NCBI RefSeq assembly: GCF_002379585.1 | Contig: NZ_DFUE01000019.1 | Span: 1 to 35,039 of the forward strand | Direction: 5' to 3' | DNA length: 35,039 nucleotides | Source: Pseudomonas sp. UBA4194 | GTDB taxonomy: Bacteria > Pseudomonadota > Gammaproteobacteria > Pseudomonadales > Pseudomonadaceae | In this document: positions 1-9,428 of the stretch, piece by piece | How positions within the stretch are numbered: position 1 is the stretch's first letter | Layout: the number at the start of each line of letters is the position of its first letter | Notes under the pieces: model-generated | The model's input: only the letters and a program-made list of their open reading frames with translations | What the model was told of the DNA's origin: nothing | Database searches by the model: none | Translations under genes and position numbers: made by a program

Positions 1-166
1 GGTTTTGTTTTTGTGGGCGTTATTTTTTGAAGCGTTGAGAAGGGACGCGGCTTACCCTGCACCGTCAGGCGCTCCCTACGTGCAGACAGGACCCCGCCGA
101 CTCTTCCAGGCAGATCACATCTGATAAGGTTGCTGTCTGCCAATCGCTTCCCAAGGACCCTGTGCA

Positions 167-3100
167 ATGTCAGCTGCTTCGCCGATCAAACCTGGCTTCA
201 TGGTGGTTCATGGCAACCGTTTGGATGAACTGCGTAACCTGGTCGTGAGTTGGATGCGTTTGTATCCCTTGCGCCCGCTCGAGAATGAAATCGCGCTTGT
301 ACAGAGCAACGGCATCGCTCAATGGCTCAAGCTGGCGTTGGCTCAGGATCCAGATTCGGAGGACGGCGGCGGAATAGGCATTGCTGCAGCGATAGACGTT
401 CAATTGCCGGGCAGCTTCATGTGGCAGCTGTACCGCAGCGTGCTAGGTAGAGACGAAATTCCTGCCACTTCGTTGCTCGACAAGGCACCGCTGACCTGGC
501 GTTTGATGCGTCTATTGCCGCAACTGATCGACCAGCCGAACTTCGAACCTCTACGACGCTTTCTGACTGACGACAATGATCTGCGCAAGCGCTATCAACT
601 GTCCGAACGCCTCGCCGATCTCTATGACCAGTATCAGGTCTACCGTGCCGACTGGCTGGACGACTGGGCGGCGGGACGCTATCAGTTGCGCAATGGGGCA
701 GGGCAGCCAAGGGAGCTGGTTGCCGTGAACCATTGGCAGGCAGAATTGTGGAAGGCGTTGTTGGTGGATGTCGGTGCACAGGGCATGGCGCAAAGCCGGG
801 CGGGTGTGCACACGCGATTCATGCAACGAATCGCCGCCTTGCAGGAAGCGCCGCCGGGATTGCCATCTCGCGTCATCGTATTTGGTATCTCCTCGCTGCC
901 TGCCCAGGCGCTCGAGGCCTTGGCTGCATTGGGACGGTTCAGTCAGGTCCTGCTATGCGTCCACAACCCCTGCCGCCATCACTGGGCGGATATCGTTGCC
1001 GACAAGGACCTGCTACGCCATCAGTACAAACGCCAGGCGCGCAAGGCGAGTATGCCGGTCGTCCTCAGCAGCGATCTGCTGCACCAGCATGCCCATCCGC
1101 TGCTGGCGGCATGGGGCAAGCAGGGGCGCGATTACATCAACCTGTTGGACAGTCATGATGATCCCGGTAGCTATCAGGCGGCATTCCAGGATGGCCGTAT
1201 CGACCTGTTCACCGAGGGCACCCCTGATACCTTGCTGGCCCAGTTGCAGGACGACATCCTTGAACTGCGACCTCTCGAAGAGACTCGTGCGTTGTGGCCA
1301 GCGGTGAACATCAGCAAGGATAGAAGCGTGCGCTTTCACGTAGCGCACAGCGCGCAGCGAGAAGTGGAGATTCTGCACGATCAACTGCTGGCCCGTTTCA
1401 GTGCCCAACCCGACCTCAGGCCCCGCGATATCATCGTCATGGTGCCTGATATCGACAGTTATGCGCCCCACATTCGTGCCGTGTTCGGGCAGCTGGATCG
1501 AGACGATCGCCGATTCATCCCCTTCACCCTGACCGATCAGGGCCAGCGCGGGCGCGACCCCTTGCTCATCGCGGTGGAATATCTGCTCAAGCTGCCGGAC
1601 AGTCGCTTTGCCGTCAGCGAAGTGCTCGATCTGCTCGATGTACCAGCATTGCGTGCCCGTTTTGGAATCCACGAACGTGATCTGCCTACTTTGCACCGCT
1701 GGATCGAAGGTGCCGGCATTCGTTGGGGGCTCAGCGCTCAGCAACGCGCGGGGCTGGGCTTGCCCGAACAGCTGGAACAGAACAGCTGGCGTTTCGGCTT
1801 GCGCCGGATGTTGCTCGGCTATGCAGTGGGAGCCGGGCAGAGCTGCGATGACATCGAACCGTATGATGAGATCGGCGGCCTGGACGCCGCGCTGATCGGG
1901 CCACTGGTTTCGTTGCTCGATGCATTGGAAGCGGCCCATGGCGTGTTGGCAGGCGCCGCCTCGCCAGCGGTATGGGGGGCGAGGCTGCATGACCTGCTCG
2001 AGCTGTTCTTCCAGGCCGATTCGGAACACGACGGTTACCTTCTGGTGCAGCTTGAAGAGCTGCGCGATAGCTGGTTGCAGACCTGTGAACTCGTTGGTCT
2101 GACGGACCCGATTCCATTGACGGTAGTGCGTGAGGCCTGGCTCGCCGGACTGGACCAGGGCCGTCTGAGTCAGCGCTTCCTGGCCGGCTCGGTGAATTTC
2201 TGTACCTTGATGCCGATGCGGGCGATTCCTTTCAAAATCGTCTGCCTGCTGGGCATGAACGACGGCGATTATCCGCGTGCTCAGCCCCCGTTGGATTTCG
2301 ATCTCATGGGCAGCGACTACCGCCCCGGCGATCGCTCGCGGCGCGAGGATGACCGCTACCTGCTGCTCGAAGCGGTGCTGTCGGCGCGCGAGCAGTTGTA
2401 TGTGAGCTGGGTAGGCCGAAGCATCCGCGACAACAGCGAACGACCGCCCTCCGTTTTGATCGGACAGCTGCGTGATCATCTTGCCAGTGGATGGCAACTG
2501 ACCGAGCATGACCCCTGTGGCCAACTCGACGCTGGCGAACAGTTGCTGCACGCGTTGACCCTGGAGCATCCGTTGCAACCCTTCAGCGCCCGCTATTTTC
2601 ACCAGGGCAATCCGTCATTGTTCAGCTTTTCCCGAGAGTGGCAGCACTTGCATGTGCCGCAACCTGTTGCTGCCGCAGCGCCGGAGCTGATCGCTCATGT
2701 GCAGGAGGAGCCGCTGACACTGGGACTGCTACAGGATTTTCTACGCAACCCGGTGCGCCATTTCTTCAGCCAGCGTCTCAAGGTGTTCTTCGAAGCCGCT
2801 GAAGCACCCGTCGCCGACGAAGAGCCTTTCGTTCTCGATGCTCTGGAGCGCTACAGCCTTGGCGAAAGTCTGCTCAACGCGGCAATGACCGGTGCCGGGG
2901 AGATCGAGCCGATGCTTCATGCCCAGGCCCGCAGGCTTCAGGGCAGCGGGCTGCTGCCCATGGCCGGCTTTGGTGATCGCCTGCAGGAGGAGCTGATCGA
3001 GCCCATGCCCGATCTGCTTGAGCGGTATAGGCAGCTGCTGGTGCTGTGGCCTGAACGAGTGGACAGCGCGCTGCCGGTCAGTTTCCAGGGCAATGGGGTC

Positions 3101-3646
3101 AGCCTGGAAGGGTGGTTCAGTGGTTTCCACAGACGACAGGATGGCAACTACCTGAGCGTCACTACCCTGGCCAACGCTATTGGTGGGGTACGTTCGCGCA
3201 AATGGCACCGCTTGATTCGCCCTTGGGTGACGCATATGGCCGCCTGTGCTGTGGGCCTGCCGCTGACCACCGCCGTGGTAGCCAGCGACGACACCCTGTT
3301 GCTCAAACCGCTGGATCAGGACGTCGCCCAAGAGTCGCTGGGCAACCTCTTGCTGGCCTGGCAGGCCGGTATGACTCATCCGTTGCCTGTGGCGGTGAAG
3401 ACCGCGTTTGCCTGGATCGCCCACAGCGATGCCGAAAAGGCGTTGGCGGCTGCGCGCAAGGCCTACGAGGGAGATGGTGTGACCTCCCAGGGCGAACGCC
3501 GCGAAAGCGTCGCGTTGTCTCGACAGTTCAAGGACTTCGACGCACTGATGGAAACTGAAGAATTCGAAGGGTGGGCCGAGGCCCTCTACCGACCACTGTT
3601 TGAGGCACCGTGGCGCTCTGTGGATGACCAGGAGGGTCGAGCATGA
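167..3646 (+). CDS. recC: RecBCD exonuclease V, gamma subunit RecC
   Basis: This is RecC, the non-catalytic subunit of the RecBCD helicase-nuclease. In known systems it holds the complex together, splits the duplex and reads Chi on the 3' strand during double-strand break repair. The protein is 1159 aa, close to the E. coli length. It opens with the family-typical HGNRLDELRNL stretch near residue 15 and keeps long RecC-like segments such as FCTLMPMRAIPFK and LLGMNDGDYPR in the middle. An AAGGA site at 153-157 supports the ATG at 167. The stop codon overlaps the start of recB by 4 bp, so the two are translationally coupled. The 166 bp upstream hold no promoter I would defend. The order recC-recB-recD without ptrA differs from E. 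coli. Confidence 0.96.
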   Translation: MSAASPIKPGFMVVHGNRLDELRNLVVSWMRLYPLRPLENEIALVQSNGIAQWLKLALAQDPDSEDGGGIGIAAAIDVQLPGSFMWQLYRSVLGRDEIPATSLLDKAPLTWRLMRLLPQLIDQPNFEPLRRFLTDDNDLRKRYQLSERLADLYDQYQVYRADWLDDWAAGRYQLRNGAGQPRELVAVNHWQAELWKALLVDVGAQGMAQSRAGVHTRFMQRIAALQEAPPGLPSRVIVFGISSLPAQALEALAALGRFSQVLLCVHNPCRHHWADIVADKDLLRHQYKRQARKASMPVVLSSDLLHQHAHPLLAAWGKQGRDYINLLDSHDDPGSYQAAFQDGRIDLFTEGTPDTLLAQLQDDILELRPLEETRALWPAVNISKDRSVRFHVAHSAQREVEILHDQLLARFSAQPDLRPRDIIVMVPDIDSYAPHIRAVFGQLDRDDRRFIPFTLTDQGQRGRDPLLIAVEYLLKLPDSRFAVSEVLDLLDVPALRARFGIHERDLPTLHRWIEGAGIRWGLSAQQRAGLGLPEQLEQNSWRFGLRRMLLGYAVGAGQSCDDIEPYDEIGGLDAALIGPLVSLLDALEAAHGVLAGAASPAVWGARLHDLLELFFQADSEHDGYLLVQLEELRDSWLQTCELVGLTDPIPLTVVREAWLAGLDQGRLSQRFLAGSVNFCTLMPMRAIPFKIVCLLGMNDGDYPRAQPPLDFDLMGSDYRPGDRSRREDDRYLLLEAVLSAREQLYVSWVGRSIRDNSERPPSVLIGQLRDHLASGWQLTEHDPCGQLDAGEQLLHALTLEHPLQPFSARYFHQGNPSLFSFSREWQHLHVPQPVAAAAPELIAHVQEEPLTLGLLQDFLRNPVRHFFSQRLKVFFEAAEAPVADEEPFVLDALERYSLGESLLNAAMTGAGEIEPMLHAQARRLQGSGLLPMAGFGDRLQEELIEPMPDLLERYRQLLVLWPERVDSALPVSFQGNGVSLEGWFSGFHRRQDGNYLSVTTLANAIGGVRSRKWHRLIRPWVTHMAACAVGLPLTTAVVASDDTLLLKPLDQDVAQESLGNLLLAWQAGMTHPLPVAVKTAFAWIAHSDAEKALAAARKAYEGDGVTSQGERRESVALSRQFKDFDALMETEEFEGWAEALYRPLFEAPWRSVDDQEGRA

Positions 3647-6600
3647 CTAGCAGCAATCGTCCATTGGCGCTGGCGTTCCCGCTTCGCGGCAGTCAGCTGA
3701 TCGAGGCCAGCGCAGGCACCGGCAAGACATTCACCATCTCGGCGCTGTACCTGCGCCTGGTGTTGGGTCACGGTGGTGAGGAAAGCGGCTTCGGTCGTGA
3801 ACTGCTGCCGCCGCAGATTCTCGTGGTGACCTTCACGGACGCCGCAACCAAGGAGTTGCGCGAGCGCATTCGCACACGCCTGGCCGAGGCCGCGCGTTTT
3901 TTTCGCGGCGAGATCGCCAGCCCTGATGGGTTGATCGAGCAGCTTCGCGACGAGTTCGACCCGCAGCTGTGGCCGGCCTGCGCCAGCCGTCTGGACATTG
4001 CCGCGCAATGGATGGACGAAGCGGCGGTGTCGACTATTCACAGCTGGTGCCAACGCATGCTTCGCGAGCATGCGTTCGACAGTGGCAGCCTGTTCACTCA
4101 GACCCTGGAGACGGATCACAGCGCGTTGCTCGGTGAGGTGGTGCGCGATTACTGGCGGCGCTACTGCTACCCCATGCAAGGAGAGACGCTGGACTGGGTC
4201 CGCCATCACTGGGGCGGACCGACTGGGCTGCTGTCTCGCGTGCGCGGACTGTTTGGCCATGGCGGCAGTGGAGCGCCCGATGACGATCCCGCCGCGCTGA
4301 TCGCTGCCTGCCTGGCCGAACGTCGTGAGGCCCTGGCGCAGCTGAAGGCTCCCTGGGGGCAATGGGCCGCCGAGCTTCGAGATATCTGTCTTCAGGCGGT
4401 GGCGAGCAAAGCTGTGGATGGGCGCAAGATGCAGGCCCGCTACTTCGAGCCCTGGTTCGAGAAGATTACCCAGTGGGCTGGCGACGCCACCCAGCAGGAG
4501 CTGGATCTGGCGACCGGTTTTTCCCGGCTGACACCCACAGGGTTCACCGAGGCATGGAAAGGCACGCCCCCAGAGCATCCCGGACTCGACGCGATGGTGA
4601 CGCTACCAGAACAGTTGGCGGCACTGCCGACACCGGATGCGGCGGTGCTGCGCCATGCTGCCCGCTGGATCGGCGCGCGGTTCGAGGAGGAAAAGCGGCG
4701 CCGCGCCGAGATGGGCTTCGATGACATGCTGGTGCGTTTGGACACTGCACTGCAGGGGCCGGGCGGTGAACGTTTGGCGGCGTTGATCCGTGAGCAGTTT
4801 CCGGTGGCACTGATCGACGAATTTCAAGACACCGACCCGGTTCAGTACCGCATCTTCGACAGCATCTATTCCATCGAGAGCAACGACCCCGCCAGCGGTC
4901 TGTTTCTGATCGGTGACCCCAAGCAGGCGATCTATGCCTTTCGCGGTGCCGATATCCATACCTACCTGCAGGCTCGCCAAGCCACCACGGGCAGGCTGCA
5001 CACCCTGGGAACCAACTTCCGCTCGAGCGAGGCCATGGTGGCTTCGGTCAACCACATCTTCACCCGCGCCGAGCAGCGCCAGGAGGGGCGCGGAGCCTTT
5101 CTGTTCCGTACGCCCCAAGGCAATCCGGTACCTTTTTCCGGGGTCCTTGCACAGGGACGCAAGGAGCACCTGGTGATCGAGGGGCAACCGGCGTGTGCGC
5201 TGAACCTGTGGCATCTGGCCGAGGACCAGCCATTGTCGGGGCCGGCTTACAGGCAGGCCCTGTCTGCTGCGTGCGCCAGCGAGATCGTGCGCTTGCTCAA
5301 CGGCGGGCAACAGGGCCGCAGCGGCTTTGAGATCGAAGGGCTGCCGCTACGCGGCCTGCGTCCGGCCGATATCGCCATTCTGGTTCGTGATGGCAAGGAG
5401 GCCCAGGCGGTGCGCGGCGAGCTGGCGGCCCGCGGTGTGCGCAGCGTGTACCTGTCGGACAAGGACTCGGTGTTCGCCGCCCAGGAAGCTCACGACCTGC
5501 TCAGTTGGCTCAAGGCCTGCGCCGAACCCGATGCCGAACGTCAGCTGCGTGCGGCGTTGGCCAGCATTACGCTGAACCGTTCGCTGCACGAACTCGAGCA
5601 ACTGAACCTGAACGAATTGAGCTGGGAAGCGCGGGTGATGCAGTTCCGCGGCTACCGCACGGTGTGGCGTCAGCAGGGTGTGCTGCCAATGTTGCGTCGA
5701 TTGCTCCACGACTTCGATTTGCCCCTGACGCTGATCGGTCGCAGCGACGGTGAGCGGGTTCTGACCAACCTGTTGCACCTGTGCGAGCTGCTGCAGCAGG
5801 CGTCGAGCGAGCTCGATGGCGAGCAGGCGTTGATCCGTTACTTCAGCGAGCAACTGAGCCTGAGCGGCAGTACCGGTGAGGAGCAGATACTGCGCCTGGA
5901 GAGCGATGAACAGTTGGTCAAGGTGGTTACCATCCACAAATCCAAAGGGTTGGAATATCCCTTGGTATTCCTGCCCTTCGTTTGCACCAGCAAGCCTGTG
6001 GACGGCAAGCGTCTGCCCTTGGCCTATCACGATGAACAGCATCAGGTTCAGGTGACCCTGACGCCGACCGCAGCACAGATTGCCTTGGCCGACGATGAGC
6101 GTCTGGCGGAGGACCTGCGTCTGCTGTACGTGGCGTTGACGCGTGCCCAGCATGCCTGCTGGCTGGGTATCGCCCACCTCAAGCGCGGCAACACCAAGGA
6201 GTCGGTGGTGCATCGCTCGGCCATCGGCTACCTGTTGGGCGCCAGCCAGCCCTTGCAATCCTCCGAGCAGCTCGGCCTCTGGTTGCAGGACCTGGCCGAC
6301 GGGACGGCGGCGATCGCTCAAGGGCCGGTGCCCGATGCCGACGATCATACGTTCACGCCGCCGCGCAACGAGCAGGCGTTACTCAAGCCAAAATTGCCCA
6401 GACGCAGTGCCAAAGAGAACTGGTGGATCGCCTCCTACAGTGCGTTGCGTATCAGTGACACTTTCGAGTCCGACAGCGACGAAGCGCCGGACAGTCCCCA
6501 GGCACAAAAGCTGATGGACGACGAACGCCTCGATCCGCAATCGTCACGTGAAGTACCTGCAAGCAGTGGTGATATCCATCGGTTCCCACGGGGCCCGGAG

Positions 6601-7338
6601 CCTGGGACTTTTCTTCACGGTCTGCTCGAATGGGCGGGGCGCGAGGGCTTCCAGCAGGTCGCCAGCGCGCCTGAGCAGATGACCGACAGCGTGGCGCGCC
6701 GCTGCAATCGGCGAGGCTGGAGCGGCTGGATCCCGACCCTCGACGCGTGGTTGCGGCAATTCATCCAGCAGCCCCTGGAGCTAGCCGATGGCGTGCCAGC
6801 GCTGCAGATCGCCCACCTGCAGCATTACCAGATCGAGATGGAGTTCTGGTTCGCCAGCCACAAGGTGGACGTCAAGCGACTGGATACGCTTGTGCGCCAA
6901 TACACCCACCCGGGTGCCATGCGCTTGCCCGCCGAGGGCGCGACCCTCAACGGCATGTTCAAGGGCTTCATCGACCTGTGCTTCGAGCACGACGGCCGCT
7001 ACTACGTGATGGACTACAAATCCAATTGGCTGGGCCCGGACGACACCGCCTACACCCAGAGCGCCATGGTCGAATCGATCCTGGACAACCGCTACGACCT
7101 GCAATACGTGCTTTACCTGCTGGCCTTGCATCGCCAACTCAAGGCGCGTCTGCCCGACTACGACTACGACCAGCACGTGGGCGGCGCCATCTTCCTGTTC
7201 CTGCGAGGGCTGGGGTCGGGCAGTCAGGGTGTCTACTACACCCGCCCACCACGGGCGCTGATCGAAGAGCTCGATGCGCTGTTTCAAGGCGGCACCCGCC
7301 ACCTCCAGGCCGACCTGTTTGAAGAGGATGCATCATGA
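3643..7338 (+). CDS. recB: RecBCD exonuclease V, beta subunit RecB (helicase-nuclease)
   Basis: RecB is the 3'-5' SF1A helicase and the only nuclease of RecBCD; it also loads RecA after Chi. All expected motifs are visible in 1231 aa: Walker A ASAGTGKT (Lys28), motif II IDEFQDTDP, motif III GDPKQAIYAFRGAD, motif V VTIHKSKGLEYP and motif VI LLYVALTRAQ. The C-terminal nuclease domain has GFIDLCFEHDGRYYVMDYKS, with Asp1124 and Lys1126 matching the catalytic D-x-K of E. coli RecB. The ATG overlaps the recC stop as ATGA, and the gene ends in the same kind of overlap with recD. No frameshift or missing residue was seen, so the enzyme should be fully active. Confidence 0.97.
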   Translation: MTSSNRPLALAFPLRGSQLIEASAGTGKTFTISALYLRLVLGHGGEESGFGRELLPPQILVVTFTDAATKELRERIRTRLAEAARFFRGEIASPDGLIEQLRDEFDPQLWPACASRLDIAAQWMDEAAVSTIHSWCQRMLREHAFDSGSLFTQTLETDHSALLGEVVRDYWRRYCYPMQGETLDWVRHHWGGPTGLLSRVRGLFGHGGSGAPDDDPAALIAACLAERREALAQLKAPWGQWAAELRDICLQAVASKAVDGRKMQARYFEPWFEKITQWAGDATQQELDLATGFSRLTPTGFTEAWKGTPPEHPGLDAMVTLPEQLAALPTPDAAVLRHAARWIGARFEEEKRRRAEMGFDDMLVRLDTALQGPGGERLAALIREQFPVALIDEFQDTDPVQYRIFDSIYSIESNDPASGLFLIGDPKQAIYAFRGADIHTYLQARQATTGRLHTLGTNFRSSEAMVASVNHIFTRAEQRQEGRGAFLFRTPQGNPVPFSGVLAQGRKEHLVIEGQPACALNLWHLAEDQPLSGPAYRQALSAACASEIVRLLNGGQQGRSGFEIEGLPLRGLRPADIAILVRDGKEAQAVRGELAARGVRSVYLSDKDSVFAAQEAHDLLSWLKACAEPDAERQLRAALASITLNRSLHELEQLNLNELSWEARVMQFRGYRTVWRQQGVLPMLRRLLHDFDLPLTLIGRSDGERVLTNLLHLCELLQQASSELDGEQALIRYFSEQLSLSGSTGEEQILRLESDEQLVKVVTIHKSKGLEYPLVFLPFVCTSKPVDGKRLPLAYHDEQHQVQVTLTPTAAQIALADDERLAEDLRLLYVALTRAQHACWLGIAHLKRGNTKESVVHRSAIGYLLGASQPLQSSEQLGLWLQDLADGTAAIAQGPVPDADDHTFTPPRNEQALLKPKLPRRSAKENWWIASYSALRISDTFESDSDEAPDSPQAQKLMDDERLDPQSSREVPASSGDIHRFPRGPEPGTFLHGLLEWAGREGFQQVASAPEQMTDSVARRCNRRGWSGWIPTLDAWLRQFIQQPLELADGVPALQIAHLQHYQIEMEFWFASHKVDVKRLDTLVRQYTHPGAMRLPAEGATLNGMFKGFIDLCFEHDGRYYVMDYKSNWLGPDDTAYTQSAMVESILDNRYDLQYVLYLLALHRQLKARLPDYDYDQHVGGAIFLFLRGLGSGSQGVYYTRPPRALIEELDALFQGGTRHLQADLFEEDAS

Positions 7339-9413
7339 GCCGCTCTTTCGCCGACCTGTTGCCCACTGCGCTCGACGCGCCGAGTCTGGCAGCATTGCAG
7401 CCATTGACCCGCATCGACGATCTATTGATCCTGCTCGAGCGCTGGGTCGAGCGAGGCTGGCTGCGGGCACTGGACAAGGCCTTCGTGGCATTTCTGGCCG
7501 ATCTCGAGCCTGACGGTGACCCCCTGGTGTTGCTGGCAGCGGCGCTGACCAGTCATCAGCTCGGCCATGGCCATGTCTGCCTGGACCTGAGGGCAACCTT
7601 GGCCGAGCCGGATTTCGCCCTCTCGCTGCCTCCCGAAGGCGATGTGCAGGACGGACCGTCGTTGCTGCCATCGCAATTGCTCGAAGGGCTTCAAGCCAGC
7701 ACCTGGCAAGCCAGCCTGGCGGCCAGCCGACTGGTCGGTGACGGCACCGGCAGCGCCAGTTCGCCCCTGGTATTGTCAGGCGAGCGCCTGTACCTGCGCC
7801 GCTACTGGCAATACGAGCGGCGGATCGACCATAACCTGCGTCAGCGTCTGGCCATTGGCGAAGTCATCCCCAGCGACCTGCCCGAACGCCTCGAGCAATT
7901 GTTTGGTCCGGCCAGCGCCGAACGCATCGATTGGCAGAAGCTGGCTTGCGCCCTCGCTGCGCGGGGTGCGTTCAGCATCGTCACCGGCGGGCCGGGTACC
8001 GGCAAGACCACCACCGTGGTGCGGTTGTTGGCATTGCTGCAAGGCACCGCAGTCATGGCCGGCAAGCCCCTGCGTATTCGCCTTGCCGCGCCCACCGGCA
8101 AGGCTGCCGCCCGGCTGACCGAATCGATCAGCTTGCAGGTGCAGACCCTGGAGGTCGACGAGGCGATTCGCAGCCGGATCCCCACTGAGGTGACCACAGT
8201 GCACCGCCTGCTGGGCAGCCGACCCGGCACCCGGCATTTCCGTCACAACGGGGGCAATCCGCTGCCACTGGACGTGCTGGTGGTGGACGAAGCGTCGATG
8301 ATCGACCTGGAGATGATGGCCACCTTGCTCGACGCACTGCCTCCACGGGCGCGGCTGGTGCTGCTGGGGGACAAAGATCAGTTGGCCTCGGTGGAAGCCG
8401 GCGCGGTATTGGGTGATCTGTGCAGCCAGGCCGAGGCCGGCCTCTACAGCCCGCAGACCCGCGCCTGGCTGGAGGCCGTCAGTGGTGAAGACCTTGGCCA
8501 AAGCGGCCTGGAGCAGGGTAGTGAGCAAAGTCACCTGCTCGCCCAGCAGGTGGTCATGCTGCGCCACTCGCGCCGCTTCGGCCAAGACAGCGGTATTGGT
8601 CAGCTGGCCGGTTACGTCAACCGGCAAGACCCCGAGCAAGCCCGGGCGTTGCTGCAGCAGGCGCAGTTTCCGGATGTCTATTCATTGCAACTCAAAGGGG
8701 AGCAGGACACTGCGCTGTCACGCCTGCTGCTCGATGGACACGGGCGAAATCCCGAAGGTCCCCAGGGCTACCGACACTACCTGGAGCAGATCCAGGAAGG
8801 CCGTCCGCAAGCCACTACCGCTCTGCACGATCCGGCCTGGAACCAGTGGGCAAGTACCGTGCTGCAAGCCTTCGAGTCGTTCCAGTTGCTGTGTGCGGTG
8901 CGCAAGGGGCCCTGGGGCGTGGATGGCCTCAATGCGCGTGCGACCCAGGTATTGACCAGCGCGGGTCTGATCGAGGGCGATCAGCCGTGGTACGAAGGTC
9001 GACCGGTGCTGATGACACGCAACGACTATGGCCTGGGTCTGATGAACGGCGACATCGGCATCGTCCTCAGCCTTCCCGAAGGCGGCGACCGGGAGCGCCT
9101 GGTGCTGCGTGTGGCGTTTCCCCGCAACGACGGCAAGGGCGGTATCCGCTTCGTATTGCCCAGCCGACTCAACGATGTGGAAACCGTCTATGCCATGACC
9201 GTGCACAAATCCCAAGGCTCGGAGTTTGCCCACACGGCCCTGGTGCTGCCCGATGCACTCAATCCGGTGTTGACCAAGGAGCTGATCTACACCGGTATCA
9301 CCCGGGCCAAGCACTGGTTCACATTGATCGAAACCCGCAAGGGGGTGTTCGAAGAGGCGGTACGACGCAAGGTCAAGCGCCTCAGTGGCCTGATGCTGCA
9401 GCAGAACCTTTGA
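7335..9413 (+). CDS. recD: RecBCD exonuclease V, alpha subunit RecD (5'-3' helicase)
   Basis: RecD is the 5'-3' SF1B helicase of the RecBCD complex. The 692-aa product carries Walker A TGGPGTGKTTT (Lys224), Walker B VVDEASMIDLEM, motif III LLGDKDQLASVEAGAVLGDL and the C-terminal motifs MTVHKSQGSEF and YTGITRAKHW. It is somewhat longer than E. coli RecD (about 608 aa); extra sequence lies between motif III and the C-terminal helicase half, around residues 375-420. The start ATG overlaps the recB stop by 4 bp. Only 15 bp separate its stop from the convergent ABC transporter gene, and no terminator hairpin is visible there, so transcripts of the two operons may overlap. Confidence 0.96.
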   Translation: MSRSFADLLPTALDAPSLAALQPLTRIDDLLILLERWVERGWLRALDKAFVAFLADLEPDGDPLVLLAAALTSHQLGHGHVCLDLRATLAEPDFALSLPPEGDVQDGPSLLPSQLLEGLQASTWQASLAASRLVGDGTGSASSPLVLSGERLYLRRYWQYERRIDHNLRQRLAIGEVIPSDLPERLEQLFGPASAERIDWQKLACALAARGAFSIVTGGPGTGKTTTVVRLLALLQGTAVMAGKPLRIRLAAPTGKAAARLTESISLQVQTLEVDEAIRSRIPTEVTTVHRLLGSRPGTRHFRHNGGNPLPLDVLVVDEASMIDLEMMATLLDALPPRARLVLLGDKDQLASVEAGAVLGDLCSQAEAGLYSPQTRAWLEAVSGEDLGQSGLEQGSEQSHLLAQQVVMLRHSRRFGQDSGIGQLAGYVNRQDPEQARALLQQAQFPDVYSLQLKGEQDTALSRLLLDGHGRNPEGPQGYRHYLEQIQEGRPQATTALHDPAWNQWASTVLQAFESFQLLCAVRKGPWGVDGLNARATQVLTSAGLIEGDQPWYEGRPVLMTRNDYGLGLMNGDIGIVLSLPEGGDRERLVLRVAFPRNDGKGGIRFVLPSRLNDVETVYAMTVHKSQGSEFAHTALVLPDALNPVLTKELIYTGITRAKHWFTLIETRKGVFEEAVRRKVKRLSGLMLQQNL

Positions 9414-9428
9414 CCGTCGCCTCGCCGT

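Noticed and set aside
1013..2602. 529-aa minus-strand ORF opposite recC
   Set aside because: Shadow of the recC reading frame; no recognisable motif.
9414..9428. Terminator between recD and the ABC transporter gene
   Set aside because: The 15-bp gap has no hairpin or T-run.
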